Source of the DNA: a candidate division WOR-3 bacterium | GTDB taxonomy: Bacteria; Hydrothermota; Tepidihabitantia; Tepidihabitantales; Tepidihabitantaceae | DNA length: 64,000 nt | Direction of reading: 5' to 3' | NCBI GenBank assembly: GCA_039801085.1 | Contig: JBDRTY010000003.1 | Span: 83,776 to 147,775, forward strand | In this document: positions 8,487 through 19,100 of the stretch, one piece after another | Numbering within the stretch: the first letter of the stretch is position 1 | Layout: each line of letters begins with the position of its first letter | Notes under the pieces: model-generated | Told to the model about the DNA's origin: nothing | The model's input: only the letters and a program-made list of their open reading frames with translations | Database searches by the model: none | Translations under genes and position numbers: made by a program

Positions 8487-10702
8487 CAGAATTTCATCCT
8501 GATACCCAGTGTCGGCAGGGTTGGTAGCATACTGACCTGATGGCGCACCGGTCTGCCATCTGCAGCGGTGTCCCAGTAATATAGCAGAACATTCCGGGCA
8601 TTATAAAGATTGATGATATCCAGAAATACCGAAGCCTCAAACCTGCCCAGCCTGCCGGTCCGGCTCAGACTGAGATCCAGCCGGTGATATGCCGGATACC
8701 GGAAGGCATCCCGGTCACTGTAAATCAGCTCCAGCTGTCTTTCTGCCGGACCCCCGGGCCGCTCAATCGTCCGGTAATAAAAACCGGCAATCCCGGCATA
8801 GGGCAGGCCGGTGCCCAGTGTCCAGCGCAGACTGAGATCATACCCCAAAAGAACTGCCGGAAAGTTAAGCACCAGGTTCAGACTGTGCCGGCGGTCATAA
8901 TGAGGATAATAGGTTTCACCGTCCGCCTCCCTCCTGGTCCACATCCAGGAATAGGCGAGCCAGCCATTGACCCGGCCCGCGGTTTTCTTGACCAGCAGTT
9001 CTGCACCGAGTGAATAACCACGGGCATCAAGCAGTGAGTCCGGCGGGGTGAACACCTCACCGTAGCGTGCCTCCAGCAGATGCCGGTAATCCTTGTAATA
9101 CGCCTCAACCTGCAGTGTCAGATCATCCCTGAGCCAGTGTTCGACCCCGGTGATGTAATGCCAGGCAGCAGGGAGCTTGCGGTTCGCCCGCACCGGCACC
9201 CAGACATCATAGATGGAAAAAATCGCCTCAGTGGAATTGAGCGTCACCAGCGGCTGGGTGTATCTGCCCAGCGCCGTATTCCAGGCGGTATTTTTACCCA
9301 GAAACAGTTTTGTCCCCAGGCGGGGTTCGGGCTCAAACCGTTTACCCTTGGAATACCAGGCAAACCGCAGTCCGGGCCGGACCATCAGCCGTTTGGAAAT
9401 CAGCTCCCACTGATCTTCAAGATAAACTGCCAGAGGCACCAGCGTATCCCGGGGAGCGAAACGGATCGTATCAAACTGCACCTTGAGCCCGACACTGTTC
9501 TTCTGCAGATCAGCACCAAAACCCAGGGTATGCCGGTCATGGAGGTAACCGGTGAAGTCGGCTTTCAACTGGTAGGTTGTAAGATCACCCTTCATTTTCA
9601 CATCACCCGCATCCTGAAACTTGACCGAGAAATCCGAAAAGAAACTGCTCCAGGCAGCCAGCAAATCACCGTAAATCACCGGCGTCCAGATGCTGGTCAG
9701 CCTCAGCGCCACACCACGGTTGCCCCAGGTGAGCCGGGACTTGAACGCATCGGGCTGAGCCGGATCCCAGAAGGAAAGCACATCCTCGGCACCCAGCCCG
9801 GCAAGGCTCAGCCGGTGATCCGGATTCAGATGATAATTAACCTTCCCCATCAGATCATAAAAATAATAATTCAGTCCGGGCACACCAAAAGCCTTGAGGA
9901 GCAGATCCGGCAGATAGGTCCGCCTGCCGGCAAAAAGAAATGAGCCCTGAGGGATCGGACCTTCAACTATCCCTTTTGCCGCAATCATTGAAACCGACCC
10001 CTCACCACTGTAGGAACGGGAGTTTCCTTCCCGGGTGGTTACATCAAGCACCGAACTTAACCGGGAGCCGTATTTCGCCGGAAATCCGCCCGCCAGCAGT
10101 TGCACATCACTCACCGCCTCCGGCACAAACGGCGAAAAAACCCCAAAAAGGTGGGACGGATTGTAGACGGTAATTCCGTCCAGCAGAATCAGATTCTGAT
10201 CTGGTGACCCGCCGCGGATGTAGAGTTTGTTCGAAAAATCGGAGACGGTGATCACACCCGGCAGGAGTTGAACACTCCGGATGATATCCACTTCCCCGCC
10301 CAGCTTCGGCAGGAGGACCAGCTGCCGGGTGTCCAGTCGCTGAGTTGAAACCACCGCCTCCCGCTCAAACCGTGCCCGGGCGGCAGTTACCTTGACCTCA
10401 CCCAGTTTTACCGGCTCCGGTATCAGCTCCGCATTCACCGTGCTCACCTGTCCCTCCCGGACCGAAACCGGCTGGCGCAGCGTCTGAAACCCGATATAGG
10501 AAATTATCAGCTGATAAGAACCAGGATCGACTCCACCCAGATAGTAATATCCACTTGCATTGGTTACCGTACCCAGCCCGGTCCCCTGCAGCTCCACATT
10601 GGCATAGGCAAGCGGTTCGCCCGTCTTGGCATCCCGGACCACACCATTGACCGCGCCGGGGTGCACTGTTTCCAGTGCCAGGAGAAGAACCGTCAGCAGC
10701 AA
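8486..10702 (-). CDS. TonB-dependent outer-membrane receptor with carboxypeptidase-regulatory-like N-domain
   Basis: This is a 738-residue outer-membrane active transporter. After a short signal sequence comes a CarbopepD_reg_2-like domain (about 17-95: GVVRDAKTGEPLAYANVELQ...). A plug domain follows (about 110-220: VDIIRSVQLLPGV, LYIRGGSPDQNLILLDGI), and then a beta-barrel ending in an aromatic-rich strand and terminal Phe. The start is TTG, 11 nt after the flavin reductase stop, with AAGG within that stop region. The upstream nitroreductase and flavin reductase hint at redox-linked handling of the imported compound, but that is inference. Confidence 0.88.
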   Translation of the reverse strand: MLLTVLLLALETVHPGAVNGVVRDAKTGEPLAYANVELQGTGLGTVTNASGYYYLGGVDPGSYQLIISYIGFQTLRQPVSVREGQVSTVNAELIPEPVKLGEVKVTAARARFEREAVVSTQRLDTRQLVLLPKLGGEVDIIRSVQLLPGVITVSDFSNKLYIRGGSPDQNLILLDGITVYNPSHLFGVFSPFVPEAVSDVQLLAGGFPAKYGSRLSSVLDVTTREGNSRSYSGEGSVSMIAAKGIVEGPIPQGSFLFAGRRTYLPDLLLKAFGVPGLNYYFYDLMGKVNYHLNPDHRLSLAGLGAEDVLSFWDPAQPDAFKSRLTWGNRGVALRLTSIWTPVIYGDLLAAWSSFFSDFSVKFQDAGDVKMKGDLTTYQLKADFTGYLHDRHTLGFGADLQKNSVGLKVQFDTIRFAPRDTLVPLAVYLEDQWELISKRLMVRPGLRFAWYSKGKRFEPEPRLGTKLFLGKNTAWNTALGRYTQPLVTLNSTEAIFSIYDVWVPVRANRKLPAAWHYITGVEHWLRDDLTLQVEAYYKDYRHLLEARYGEVFTPPDSLLDARGYSLGAELLVKKTAGRVNGWLAYSWMWTRREADGETYYPHYDRRHSLNLVLNFPAVLLGYDLSLRWTLGTGLPYAGIAGFYYRTIERPGGPAERQLELIYSDRDAFRYPAYHRLDLSLSRTGRLGRFEASVFLDIINLYNARNVLLYYWDTAADGRPVRHQVSMLPTLPTLGIRMKF

Positions 10703-10713
10703 CGCCGGTACCT

Positions 10714-11292
10714 TCAGCCGATTATCTGACTGCGCAGGTCCCGGCCAAAGCGCCGGGCAGACTCAATAACCTCCTGCCGTCTTTTCAACACCCCCGGTTC
10801 GGAACAGCTGGGAACCACCAGCTGCCCTAAATAGTTCGCCTTGCCGAATTCAGCCAGCCGTCGGAACATCTCAACCGCCAGATCCGCACCGTCATAGTGA
10901 TCCCCGCCCGCGGTCAGAATCAGCGCCCAGTTTGAACTCTTGAGCAGACTCTCCCCATTGAGCAGAGCAAAACAGCGATCCACCACCGCCTTGAGCTGAC
11001 TCGTTACTCCCCAGCAGAAGATCGGACTCGTCCAGATCACCAGGTCGGCATCGACGATCAGATCATAAAGCTCCAGCATGTCATCATCCTGCTGACAGCC
11101 GGCACTCCTCTTCTCCGCCCGGCAACCGAAGCACTCCTGGCAGCCGGCGATATTCAGCTCGCACACCCGCACCCGCCGGACCTCCACCCCTTTTTTACCC
11201 AGTCCTTCCAGCACCCAGTCGGTCACGAGTGCCGTATTTCCCCGGCGCGGACTGCCCTCCAGGACCAGCACCCTTTTTTTCATATCACCCAT
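10714..11292 (-). CDS. NADPH-dependent FMN reductase / flavodoxin-fold oxidoreductase
   Basis: The 192-residue protein starts VLVLEGSPRRGNTALVTDWVLEGL, the phosphate-binding loop of iron-sulfur flavoprotein/WrbA-like FMN reductases. It continues with a Cys-rich segment (CELNIAGCQECFGC) and the flavin-contacting WTSPIFCWGVTSQLKAVVDR. The start chosen is ATG 11292 because AGAGGGG lies 5-6 nt before it; a longer upstream reading frame would overlap the nitroreductase gene. It lies between nitroreductase and TonB receptor genes in one operon. Confidence 0.85.
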   Translation of the reverse strand: MGDMKKRVLVLEGSPRRGNTALVTDWVLEGLGKKGVEVRRVRVCELNIAGCQECFGCRAEKRSAGCQQDDDMLELYDLIVDADLVIWTSPIFCWGVTSQLKAVVDRCFALLNGESLLKSSNWALILTAGGDHYDGADLAVEMFRRLAEFGKANYLGQLVVPSCSEPGVLKRRQEVIESARRFGRDLRSQIIG

Positions 11293-11326
11293 TGCGTCCC
11301 CTCTTTTCGCATTTTTTGATATTCCG

Positions 11327-11890
11327 TCACTCTGGCGCCCGGTTGAAAAAGGCGATCTCCTCGAGCCGTTTGCGCCGCGGGATACGCTCCTGATTTTCAT
11401 CTGCCGGATACCCGACCGCAAACAGCGCCACCGCCCGATAACCCCGTCTCAGCCCCAGGTGACGCAACAACGCCCGGGAGTCAAACCAGCCGATCCAGCA
11501 GGTCCCGAGCCCCTGCTCGGCGCAGGCAAGGACAAAATGCTCTCCCGCAATACCGGCATCAATCAGCTGAAACTGATTGCCGGCGATACCGCCTGCCACC
11601 CGGTTGACAATAACATTCTCCCGGATCAGCAGCGCCACCAGCACCGGTGCCCGGGCAAAACGGCTGGAGGCGGCAAAGACACCCTTGAACACCGCATCGG
11701 CCAGCGCCTGCTTCTTTTCCGGCTCATCAAATACGACAAACCGCCAGGGCTGAAAATTGTCCGCTGAAGGTGCGAGCCGTGCCGCCTCCAGTGCCAGAAA
11801 CAGTTTCTCCCGCTCCACCGGTCGGTCCGCAAACCGGCGCACCGACCGCCGCTTACGGCACAGCTCAAGAAACGGTGAATCACTGCTCAT
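11327..11890 (-). CDS. Nitroreductase family flavoprotein
   Basis: The 187-residue product has the family signature RRSVRRFADRPVEREKL at the N-terminus (FMN phosphate-binding Arg residues). APSADNFQPWRFVVF, the GIAGEHFVLACAEQGLGTCWIG helix and a VALFAVGYPA strand follow. Such enzymes reduce nitro groups, quinones or flavins with NAD(P)H as homodimers; the substrate is not predictable here. It is the first gene of the operon leading to the TonB receptor. Its promoter leaves only about a 3-nt leader. Confidence 0.9.
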   Translation of the reverse strand: MSSDSPFLELCRKRRSVRRFADRPVEREKLFLALEAARLAPSADNFQPWRFVVFDEPEKKQALADAVFKGVFAASSRFARAPVLVALLIRENVIVNRVAGGIAGNQFQLIDAGIAGEHFVLACAEQGLGTCWIGWFDSRALLRHLGLRRGYRAVALFAVGYPADENQERIPRRKRLEEIAFFNRAPE

Positions 11891-11899
11891 AGCTATTTA

Positions 11900-11927
11900 A
11901 GATTATCCCTATCCGTTATCAGGTCAA
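11900..11927 (-). promoter_or_regulatory. Promoter of nitroreductase-TonB operon
   Basis: TTGACC (11922-11927), 16-nt spacer, TAATCT (11900-11905) on the minus strand. The predicted start is 11893, 3 nt before ATG. Confidence 0.6.
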
Positions 11928-12037
11928 GCAAGATAAGCGGAGGGGTGACTTCACCTGCCTAAACCGGTCTCCTTCCCTTGTCACCTTTGCAGCTCAACTA
12001 ACGCATAAACTGATCCTCGGCACCTGAGGGCAGTTTT

Positions 12038-14980
12038 TCAATGCCGTCCGGCACCGCCCCGGATCTCAAACACCGGGCTTAAACCGTAGGCATTGATATT
12101 CTGGGCATTGGCAATTCTGATCCGGCAATTGGAGCTTGATACATTGGGCACGCTCCAGCGATAATAACCGTAATTCCCGGTGCTGGCAGCGATCTGATTC
12201 CAGGTGGCACCACCGTCGGTTGAATAATCAATCCGGGCAGTGGAAAAGTCACCGGTCCAGTCCCAGGTGATGTAATAACTCCGTCCTGCATACCAGATAT
12301 CTCCATTGAAAGGCGAAGTAACCCTTATCGTCTGAGGTGCAATGGTAAATTTCCCACTCACACCGAAGTTGTCGGTACCGGCAACACCTACCCGGACCTG
12401 GCAGTCACTCCCCGTAATAGCATCTGACAAAGACCATAGATAATAGCCGTCATTTTGGGTCGCGGAAGTAATTGGATTCCAGGAGGAACCATTATCGGTT
12501 GAATAATCAATCCGGGCAGTGGAAAAGTCACCGGTCCAGTCCCAGGTGATGTAATAGTCCTTGCCGCTCTGCCAGCTATCATTTGCCCTGGGTGCGGTAA
12601 CTGTGATTGTCTGACGGCTGATGGTAAAGGTTTCGCTTTCGTCATAGATCGTGGGATTGGCTGTGCTGGTAATCTTTATCTTGCAGTTACTGCTGGAGAA
12701 ATCGCCGTTAATCGACCAGAGATAATAACCGCCGCTGGTGCTGGAAGTAATGGGATTCCACGAAGCTCCCCCATCGGTGGAGTAGTCAATACGCACCGTT
12801 CCGGAAAACGTTCCAGTCCAGGTGACATAATAATCCCGTCCCAGTATCCAGTTGTCGTTGGAGGCTGGTGATGTGACCTGTATCGTATCAGAAACCTGGG
12901 CAGTGGTAATAGTAAAGTCATTATCGCTGATATCGTATGCAGCCGGGTCCTGAGAACTTACAACCTTGATCCGGCAGTTTGCTGAATTCACATTCGGCAC
13001 TGTCCAGTTATACGAACCGTCATTGGTTGCCCCGGTTACAATATTGGTCCAAGTTGTGCCCCCGTCAGTCGAGTAGGCAATGGTTACCGTGCTGGCATTA
13101 CCAGTCCAGTCCCAGTGAATTGGAAAATGCTTGCCGCTCCGGTATGTTTCGCCACCGTTAGGCCTTGTAATCCTGAACACCGGCCGGGCAATTGTGAAGT
13201 TGGCATTGCTCTCATCATTGAGAGCCGCGTCACTCTGATTCCTTACCCGGATTAGAGCAGTAGCAGCGGGTGTATTGTCAACATGCCAGGCGTAAGCGCC
13301 GTCATTGGTCGTGGATGTGATGACCGGAGTCCAGGAGCTCCCGTTATCAGTCGAATAGTCAATACTTACATCGGCGAAGTTCCCGGTCCAGTTCCAGAAG
13401 ACCGGATAGTATTCGCCGACATAGTAATTTTCCCCGCCGTTGGGCATGACCACCGAAATGGTGTCACGGGCAATGGTAAAGTTCGCATCACTGATATCGT
13501 AGATGTTTAAATTTGTCGGATGGCTTACCCGGACCCGACAACTGGAAAATGTTGAACTCGTGTAGGGGACACGCCAGTGATAACAGCCGTCGTTTTCAGT
13601 GTTGGAAACAATCGTTGTCCAGGAGGATCCGCCATCGGTAGAATATTCAATCTTTACCGTGGGAAAACCTCCATACCAGTTCCAGTGGATAGGGTAATCT
13701 TCATCCGCAAGGTAAGTCTCGCCACCATTAGGTCGCTTAATCACTATTCCCTCGGTGATATTGATGGAGTTCGGACTTGACCAGCCTGATGTCGCACCTT
13801 GAATATCCCGTGCCTGAGCCCGGACCGAGAATGTTCCGGTAGCAGTATAAGTATGCGTATCCTGAACTGTGCCGCCACTGGCAACATAAGGGCTCCAGTC
13901 TGATGTATCTCCATCGCCCCAAGCAAACCGGATTGAGATATTCTGTCCTTCAGGGTCGGTAGCGGTTGCGGAAAATGTCTGGACAAGAGTAACATAACCG
14001 CTCGCCGGACCGGTCAGGATCGGAGTATTGGGCGGATTATTGGCACCGCCGGTGTAAATCAAAATCTGATGCGGGGCAGACCACGGCGATCTCAGACCAT
14101 GGATATCCCTTGCCTGAGCAGTGATATTGTAGGAACCGGTACCGGAATAAACGTGCGCCATTGTTATTGGCGATCCGCTTGACACATAACTGCTCCAGTT
14201 CGAGGTATCGCCGTCGCCCCAAGCAAATCTGATTGAAACCGGTTCATTATCGGGATCGGTTGAGCTTGCGTCAAAATTATAGGAAACATCGGGGTTGCCA
14301 CTTGCCGGTCCGTTGACCGTCGGCGCATAAGGCGCCTGACTTGAACCTGCGGTAACGGTAATTTGATGCGCCCCGGACCACCCCGATATCGCACCATTCA
14401 CATCCTTTGCCTGGGCAGTGACACTGAAAGTTCCGGTCGATAAATAAGAATGGGTCATGGCGATCGTATCCCCGCTGACCTGATAAGAACTCCAGGCAGA
14501 GGTATCGCCATCACCCCAGGAAAATCTTACCGCTACACCCTGTCCTCCTGGATCAGCAGCACGGGTATAAAACTCATAAGTATACTGAGAACCCCGGTAA
14601 CCACTTGCCGGACCCCAAGGAGTAGCGGGAGTCTCGGGCGGATTAAGCACAACTACTGTGATCACTGCCGATGTCCCCTGATTGTTTGCCCGGTCAAATG
14701 CCTTGGCATAAATATTGTGCTGGGAGTTATCCTGTAATGCCGCTGTATTCCAATCGTGCGAATAGGGGGAAGATGGGTCGGTTCCGACAAGAATATTATC
14801 AACATAAAATTCCACTTTTGCCACTCCCTTATTATCTGTTGCCTCAGCTGTAATTGCGACTGTTCCACTGACAGTATCACCACTCACCGGCTGGATCAGG
14901 GAAACTTCCGGAGGCTCTTTATCCCCACAGCCAATAAAAAAAATTAACGCAGCCATGCCGGCAGCCAGCAACCTTTTCAT
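12038..14980 (-). CDS. Giant surface lipoprotein: Ig-like + 3 PKD-like + 6 beta-sandwich repeats
   Basis: This 980-residue lipoprotein (lipobox FFIGC) contains one bacterial Ig-like domain (about 27-115, PPEVSLIQPVSGDTVSG). Three PKD-like repeats follow, each with GPASG...RF.WGDGDTS.WS.Y, then six repeats of about 90-95 residues of the form I.PNGGE.Y..G..Y.I.W.WTG....V.I.YSTDGG.SW..I...T.NDG.Y.W.V. The last type matches repeats seen in many secreted proteins of uncultured bacteria. Likely role: cell-surface stalk or adhesin. It has GGAGG 5-8 nt before ATG. No sorting domain is seen at the C-terminus. Repeats 5 and 6 share an identical 62-bp DNA stretch. Confidence 0.85.
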   Translation of the reverse strand: MKRLLAAGMAALIFFIGCGDKEPPEVSLIQPVSGDTVSGTVAITAEATDNKGVAKVEFYVDNILVGTDPSSPYSHDWNTAALQDNSQHNIYAKAFDRANNQGTSAVITVVVLNPPETPATPWGPASGYRGSQYTYEFYTRAADPGGQGVAVRFSWGDGDTSAWSSYQVSGDTIAMTHSYLSTGTFSVTAQAKDVNGAISGWSGAHQITVTAGSSQAPYAPTVNGPASGNPDVSYNFDASSTDPDNEPVSIRFAWGDGDTSNWSSYVSSGSPITMAHVYSGTGSYNITAQARDIHGLRSPWSAPHQILIYTGGANNPPNTPILTGPASGYVTLVQTFSATATDPEGQNISIRFAWGDGDTSDWSPYVASGGTVQDTHTYTATGTFSVRAQARDIQGATSGWSSPNSINITEGIVIKRPNGGETYLADEDYPIHWNWYGGFPTVKIEYSTDGGSSWTTIVSNTENDGCYHWRVPYTSSTFSSCRVRVSHPTNLNIYDISDANFTIARDTISVVMPNGGENYYVGEYYPVFWNWTGNFADVSIDYSTDNGSSWTPVITSTTNDGAYAWHVDNTPAATALIRVRNQSDAALNDESNANFTIARPVFRITRPNGGETYRSGKHFPIHWDWTGNASTVTIAYSTDGGTTWTNIVTGATNDGSYNWTVPNVNSANCRIKVVSSQDPAAYDISDNDFTITTAQVSDTIQVTSPASNDNWILGRDYYVTWTGTFSGTVRIDYSTDGGASWNPITSSTSGGYYLWSINGDFSSSNCKIKITSTANPTIYDESETFTISRQTITVTAPRANDSWQSGKDYYITWDWTGDFSTARIDYSTDNGSSWNPITSATQNDGYYLWSLSDAITGSDCQVRVGVAGTDNFGVSGKFTIAPQTIRVTSPFNGDIWYAGRSYYITWDWTGDFSTARIDYSTDGGATWNQIAASTGNYGYYRWSVPNVSSSNCRIRIANAQNINAYGLSPVFEIRGGAGRH
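12216..12556 (-). repeat. Two identical 62-bp intragenic repeats
   Basis: Bases 12216-12277 and 12495-12556 are identical over 62 bp and encode the same part (STARIDYSTD region) of repeat modules 6 and 5 of the giant lipoprotein. The other four modules have diverged at DNA level. Confidence 0.85.
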
Positions 14981-15033
14981 TAAACCTCCTTTTTGTTATA
15001 AAATCTCAAACTGTGCAGCCAGCTATAATCCTC

Positions 15034-15060
15034 ATTTTAATCGCTTAATTTCAAAGTCAA
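15034..15060 (-). promoter_or_regulatory. Possible promoter of giant lipoprotein gene
   Basis: TTGACT (15055-15060) and TAAAAT (15034-15039) lie 15 nt apart on the minus strand, a short spacing. The leader would be about 47 nt with a clear GGAGG before ATG 14980. The rest of 14981-15188 shows nothing else. Confidence 0.35.
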
Positions 15061-15188
15061 GATAAGAATTTAACTTGTAAAATCAGAAAAAACCCAGACA
15101 AGTGATCACCCGCCGGCGTTAAAAATGGCTGATTGAATTGTTCAACGGTAAATGCCGGATATTCTGAAGGTAGCAGTGTCGGAGCTTT

Positions 15189-16079
15189 TCAATCCTCTTT
15201 TCCCTCCTCCGGCTCAATATGAACAACAATATTGGTTACATCCGGATTGGTGCGCCGGATTTCCTGTTCCACCTGACTGGCAATTTCGTGTCCCTGCTGG
15301 ACGGAAATTGAAGGATCCACCTGAATGTGCACATCCATTTCTATCCTGTTGCCCGCACCGGCATGCCGGGCACGGAAGGCGTGAAAACCCCGGACCCCGG
15401 GAATCGCCCGAATCGTATTCTTCATCTGCTGCTGAGTATCAGATCCTGGTGCCTGATCGCAGAGCCGGTACCAGGCATCACGAACGATCCTGACCCCGAT
15501 GAAGATCAGAAATGATGCCAGCAGGACCGCAGTCAGGTGGTCAAGAAATGACCAGCGCTCACCCCCGATCAGCGCCCCGGCAATACCTGCAGCGGCAGCA
15601 ATGGAAGAAAAGGCATCGGAACGGTGGTGCCAGGCATTGGCGATGATCGCCGGGTTGTTGAATTTCCTGCCGACCGCCCGCGTCCACCAGTAGAGCAGTT
15701 CCTTGGTAACAATGGAACTGATCGCCATATAAAACGGCAACCAGTTACGCACCCCCCCGTGCCGCTGGCTGATAGTGTAAATCGCCTCTCCAGCGATAAA
15801 CAGGGCGGCACCGCAAAGCAGCACCCCGACCAGCAGCGCGGTCACCGCCTCATAACGGAAATGACCATAGTGGTGATCCTCATCTGGCGGCATCTTCGCT
15901 GCCCGGATACCCCACAGCACCATGATATCACTTGCCAGATCCGAAAAACTGTGCAACCCGTCAGCAATAATCGCACTGGAGCGGGCAATAATACCCGCCA
16001 GGATCTTGCCACCGCTCAGGAGGATGTTCAGCACCATGCCGGCGATCGTGACCCGGCGCTCAATCTGCAGCTGGTCCAT
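15189..16079 (-). CDS. Cation diffusion facilitator (CDF) metal transporter
   Basis: The 296-residue inner-membrane protein exchanges divalent cations (Zn, Fe, Mn or Co) for protons. Typical CDF features are SAIIADGLHSFSDLASD in TM2, the DEDHHYGHFRYE loop, HHRSDAFSS in TM5 and a cytoplasmic C-terminal domain ending with a His-containing beta strand (VVHIEPEEG). ATG 16079 is preferred over an upstream TTG at 16133. The promoter at 16085-16113 ends exactly before it, and the protein then begins close to TM1 as in homologues. Metal specificity cannot be assigned by eye. Confidence 0.92.
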   Translation of the reverse strand: MDQLQIERRVTIAGMVLNILLSGGKILAGIIARSSAIIADGLHSFSDLASDIMVLWGIRAAKMPPDEDHHYGHFRYEAVTALLVGVLLCGAALFIAGEAIYTISQRHGGVRNWLPFYMAISSIVTKELLYWWTRAVGRKFNNPAIIANAWHHRSDAFSSIAAAAGIAGALIGGERWSFLDHLTAVLLASFLIFIGVRIVRDAWYRLCDQAPGSDTQQQMKNTIRAIPGVRGFHAFRARHAGAGNRIEMDVHIQVDPSISVQQGHEIASQVEQEIRRTNPDVTNIVVHIEPEEGKED

Positions 16080-16084
16080 ACGGT

Positions 16085-16113
16085 ATTTTAACCCGGATAT
16101 CGGAAACTGGCAA
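16085..16113 (-). promoter_or_regulatory. Promoter of CDF gene (leaderless type)
   Basis: TTGCCA (16108-16113), 17-nt spacer, TAAAAT (16085-16090) on the minus strand. The start is predicted at 16078-16079, on the ATG itself. Confidence 0.5.
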
Positions 16114-16133
16114 GGATTGACCTTTTGTGACAA

Positions 16134-16161
16134 TTGCCTTTTGCCGAAGCGGGGTTATTAT
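16134..16161 (+). promoter_or_regulatory. Possible promoter of DUF4175-like gene
   Basis: TTGCCT (16134-16139), 16-nt spacer, TATTAT (16156-16161). The predicted start near 16168 leaves about 3 nt before ATG 16171. It is weaker than the others. Confidence 0.4.
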
Positions 16162-16170
16162 TTATTACTG

Positions 16171-19100
16171 ATGAAATCAGAACCGATTCGACGCATCGCC
16201 CGCATCCGCAACCGCACAATTTTCGTCACCACCGCCGCCCTGCTGGGCGTTGCAACCGGAACAGCAGCCATACTGCTCATCCTGATCAGCGGGCTCTTCC
16301 TTTCCGCCTGGCTGCTGATGCTGATTTTGTTCCCGGTTCTGTTTCTTGGCTGGCGCTGGCTGCGCCGGGCTGACATCCGGAGTATCGGTTATCAGCTGGA
16401 GCAGCACTTCCCGGAATTAAGGAACCGGCTGGTTGCCGCAATTGAGCTTGCCCGTTATCAGCCCGGAGCCGAAAACTACTCGCTCGAACTCCGGGATGCA
16501 GCGGTTGAACAGATCCGGGTGCAGACAGCACATCTCAACCTGGAATCGGTCGTACCCGTTTACCGGTGGAAATGGTCGGCAATCTTTGCCCTCGCGGGCG
16601 TGAGCCTGTTTGTTTTCTACATTTTCACATTCTCTGCCCCGGCACGGTTCGGTCTCATCAATGCCTTCGCGCCGGCTGGAAACCGCATCCGGCTGCAGGT
16701 GACTCCGGGGGACACAACCGTAACTCCTAATACTGCGATAACGATTGGCTGTGCGGTTGAACCTGCCGGTATCTTCCGGACCATCACGCTGGAACTGATG
16801 CAGCCGGACGCACCGGTCCAGCGTCTGCACCTGAAACTGGTCTCGGACCGGTGCACACTGCCGGTTACTGTCAGAAGCAGAATCAATTACCGGTTCCGGC
16901 TGCTGGGAAAAACTTGCGGATGGTATACAATCCGGACCCCGGAACCGGTAGTGCTGAAAAATGTCATCTTTACCGGTTATCCGCCCGAATATACCGGACT
17001 GCCACCGGTCCGGCTCACCGGTCCCGAACTCACCCTGCTTGCCGGCACCCAAGTGGAACTGACCGGGATTGCAAGTGCCCCGATCCGCCGGGCACGGCTC
17101 CTCATTGGTGCTGAAACCCTGCCGGTGCTAATGAACCCTGCTGAACCACAGCAAATCTGTGCCCGCTTCACCGTCCTCGAGGACGCCGCCGGTATTCTTG
17201 AACTTGCCACCATGTCAGAACCATTTCAACCCGCCCTGCAGTTTCATATCCGGAAACTCAGTGACGAACCACCGCTGGTCAACATCTTTCTCCCGGGGAG
17301 AGATATCGACCTGCCGCTGAAGATGCAGGTGCCGCTGGGCATCAATTCTCTTGACGATTTCGGACTCACTGCCATCTGGCTTCATTACGGCAAGGACACG
17401 CTCAACCGGAAACTACTGCTCAAACGACCTCAGGGCGCACGTGAGGATACCGTCTTATATCTTTGGGATCTGTCGGGTATCAGTCTGCTGCCCGGTGAGG
17501 TCCTGCACTACTATGTCCGGGCGGTTGACAATGACCTGGTCTCCGGTCCCAAGTCCGGCACCAGCGCCATCTTCACCATCCGCTTTCCGACCATGACCGA
17601 AATCTATTCCCAGGCGGTGGAACAGACTTCAGCGACGATTAATGAACTTGAACCGCTCCAGACCGAACAGGCAAAACTCGGCGCCGAACTGACGCGCCTG
17701 ACCGAAGATCTGAAAAGACGCCGGGAACTCTCCTGGGAGGAAAAGAAACAGCTGGACCGAATCGCCCGGGAACAGAATGCACTCCTGTCAGAAATTGACC
17801 GGCTGCAGGAGGAAATCGCCCGCACCAGCACCGATCTTTTGGAAGGGATGAGCTGGGACCCGGAAACGCTCGAACGGCTGACCCAGCTGCAGGAACTCCT
17901 CTCCCGGCTGATCCCGGAAAATCTGCAGCAGGCACTGCGCGAACTCAGCCGGAAACTCCAGCAGGAACCCGGCTCTCTGCGCCCGGTGCTCGAGCAGTTG
18001 CAGTCCGAACAGCAACGCCTGAAAACCGGAATTGAACGGGCCCTTGAACTGCTCAGGCGGATGACGGAGGAAATTAAACTGGAGGCACTGGCGCGTCAGG
18101 CAGAAGAGCTTGCCCGCCGGCAGGATCAACTCACCCGTAATTTACCGGCTCAGCCCGCGGAATCGCTGGGCCGGAACCAGGAGCAGATCAGTGCCGGCAT
18201 TGACAGCATGATTAACGGCCTTGAGGAACTGAGCCGGAATTTCTCCGAGCCGGCGGTTGCCGAATCGCTTCATCGGCTGAATGAACAGCTGGCACAGAAA
18301 AATCTTTCTGGGCTTGCCCGCAGTCTTGCCCGCCAGCTGAATGCCGGCGCGAAAGCGGACGCGGCGAAAAAGAGCGAACAGCTGAACCGGAGTCTGAAGG
18401 AACTGGCAGAGGAATTGAACCGGCTGAGCTCCAGTTTGAAAAAATCAAGGTCCGAGGCGATTACCCGTCAAATTTTCACCTACACCACCGGCCTTCTGAC
18501 CATCTCCGCGGAGCAGGAACGGCTGGAACAGGCACTTCAGCACGGCATATCACCGAACGAAATTGCGCCGGCAGAACAGGCACTGCTGGAAGCGGTGAAA
18601 ATAGCTGCGGAGAGCATCGCCGGTCTGACGGGCCAAACTCTGAGTGTTCCCCCCACGGTCAGCCAGGAACTGGCACGGGCACTCAACAGCATGCGCACCG
18701 CGGGCGAGCAGGCAGCGGGCGGCACGAGTTACGGTCTGGCAGCTTCGATGCGGCAGGCACGGCAGAGCCTGAACCGGGCAATCGCCCAGCTGCTTCAGGC
18801 AGGAAGCGCCGCCCGGCAGGGTGGAGGTTTGGCAGGCGGACTGCAGAACCTGCTGGAACAGCTTTCCCGGATGACCGCCGAACAGTTGGCAATCAATGCG
18901 GGAATGTCCGGGCTGCCGATACCGATCCCGGCAGCCGGACTCTCCCCTCAGCAACAGGAACAGCTGATGCAACTTCTTTCCCGGCAGCAGGCGCTGCGCC
19001 AGCAGCTCGAGGATCTGCTCGGGTCGCTGGGCGGAGAAAAACCCGGGTTGACCGGAATGCTGGAAGGTCTGGTTGAAGAGATGAAGGGAATCGAACGTTC

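Noticed and set aside
9080..9943. 287-codon plus-strand open frame
   Set aside because: It lies antisense to the TonB receptor gene, has biased low-complexity content and no recognisable motif; it mirrors the codon bias of the real gene.
11293..11421. 43-codon extension of the FMN reductase
   Set aside because: It overlaps the nitroreductase 3' end; ATG 11292 has AGAGGGG before it.
12038..14980. Tandem repeats considered as a CRISPR or satellite array
   Set aside because: The repeats are protein modules of about 280 bp in frame, diverged at DNA level, without spacer-repeat structure.
15922..16170. 83-codon N-terminal extension of the DUF4175-like protein
   Set aside because: It runs antisense through the CDF transporter gene and through a promoter; ATG 16171 precedes the TM hairpin directly.
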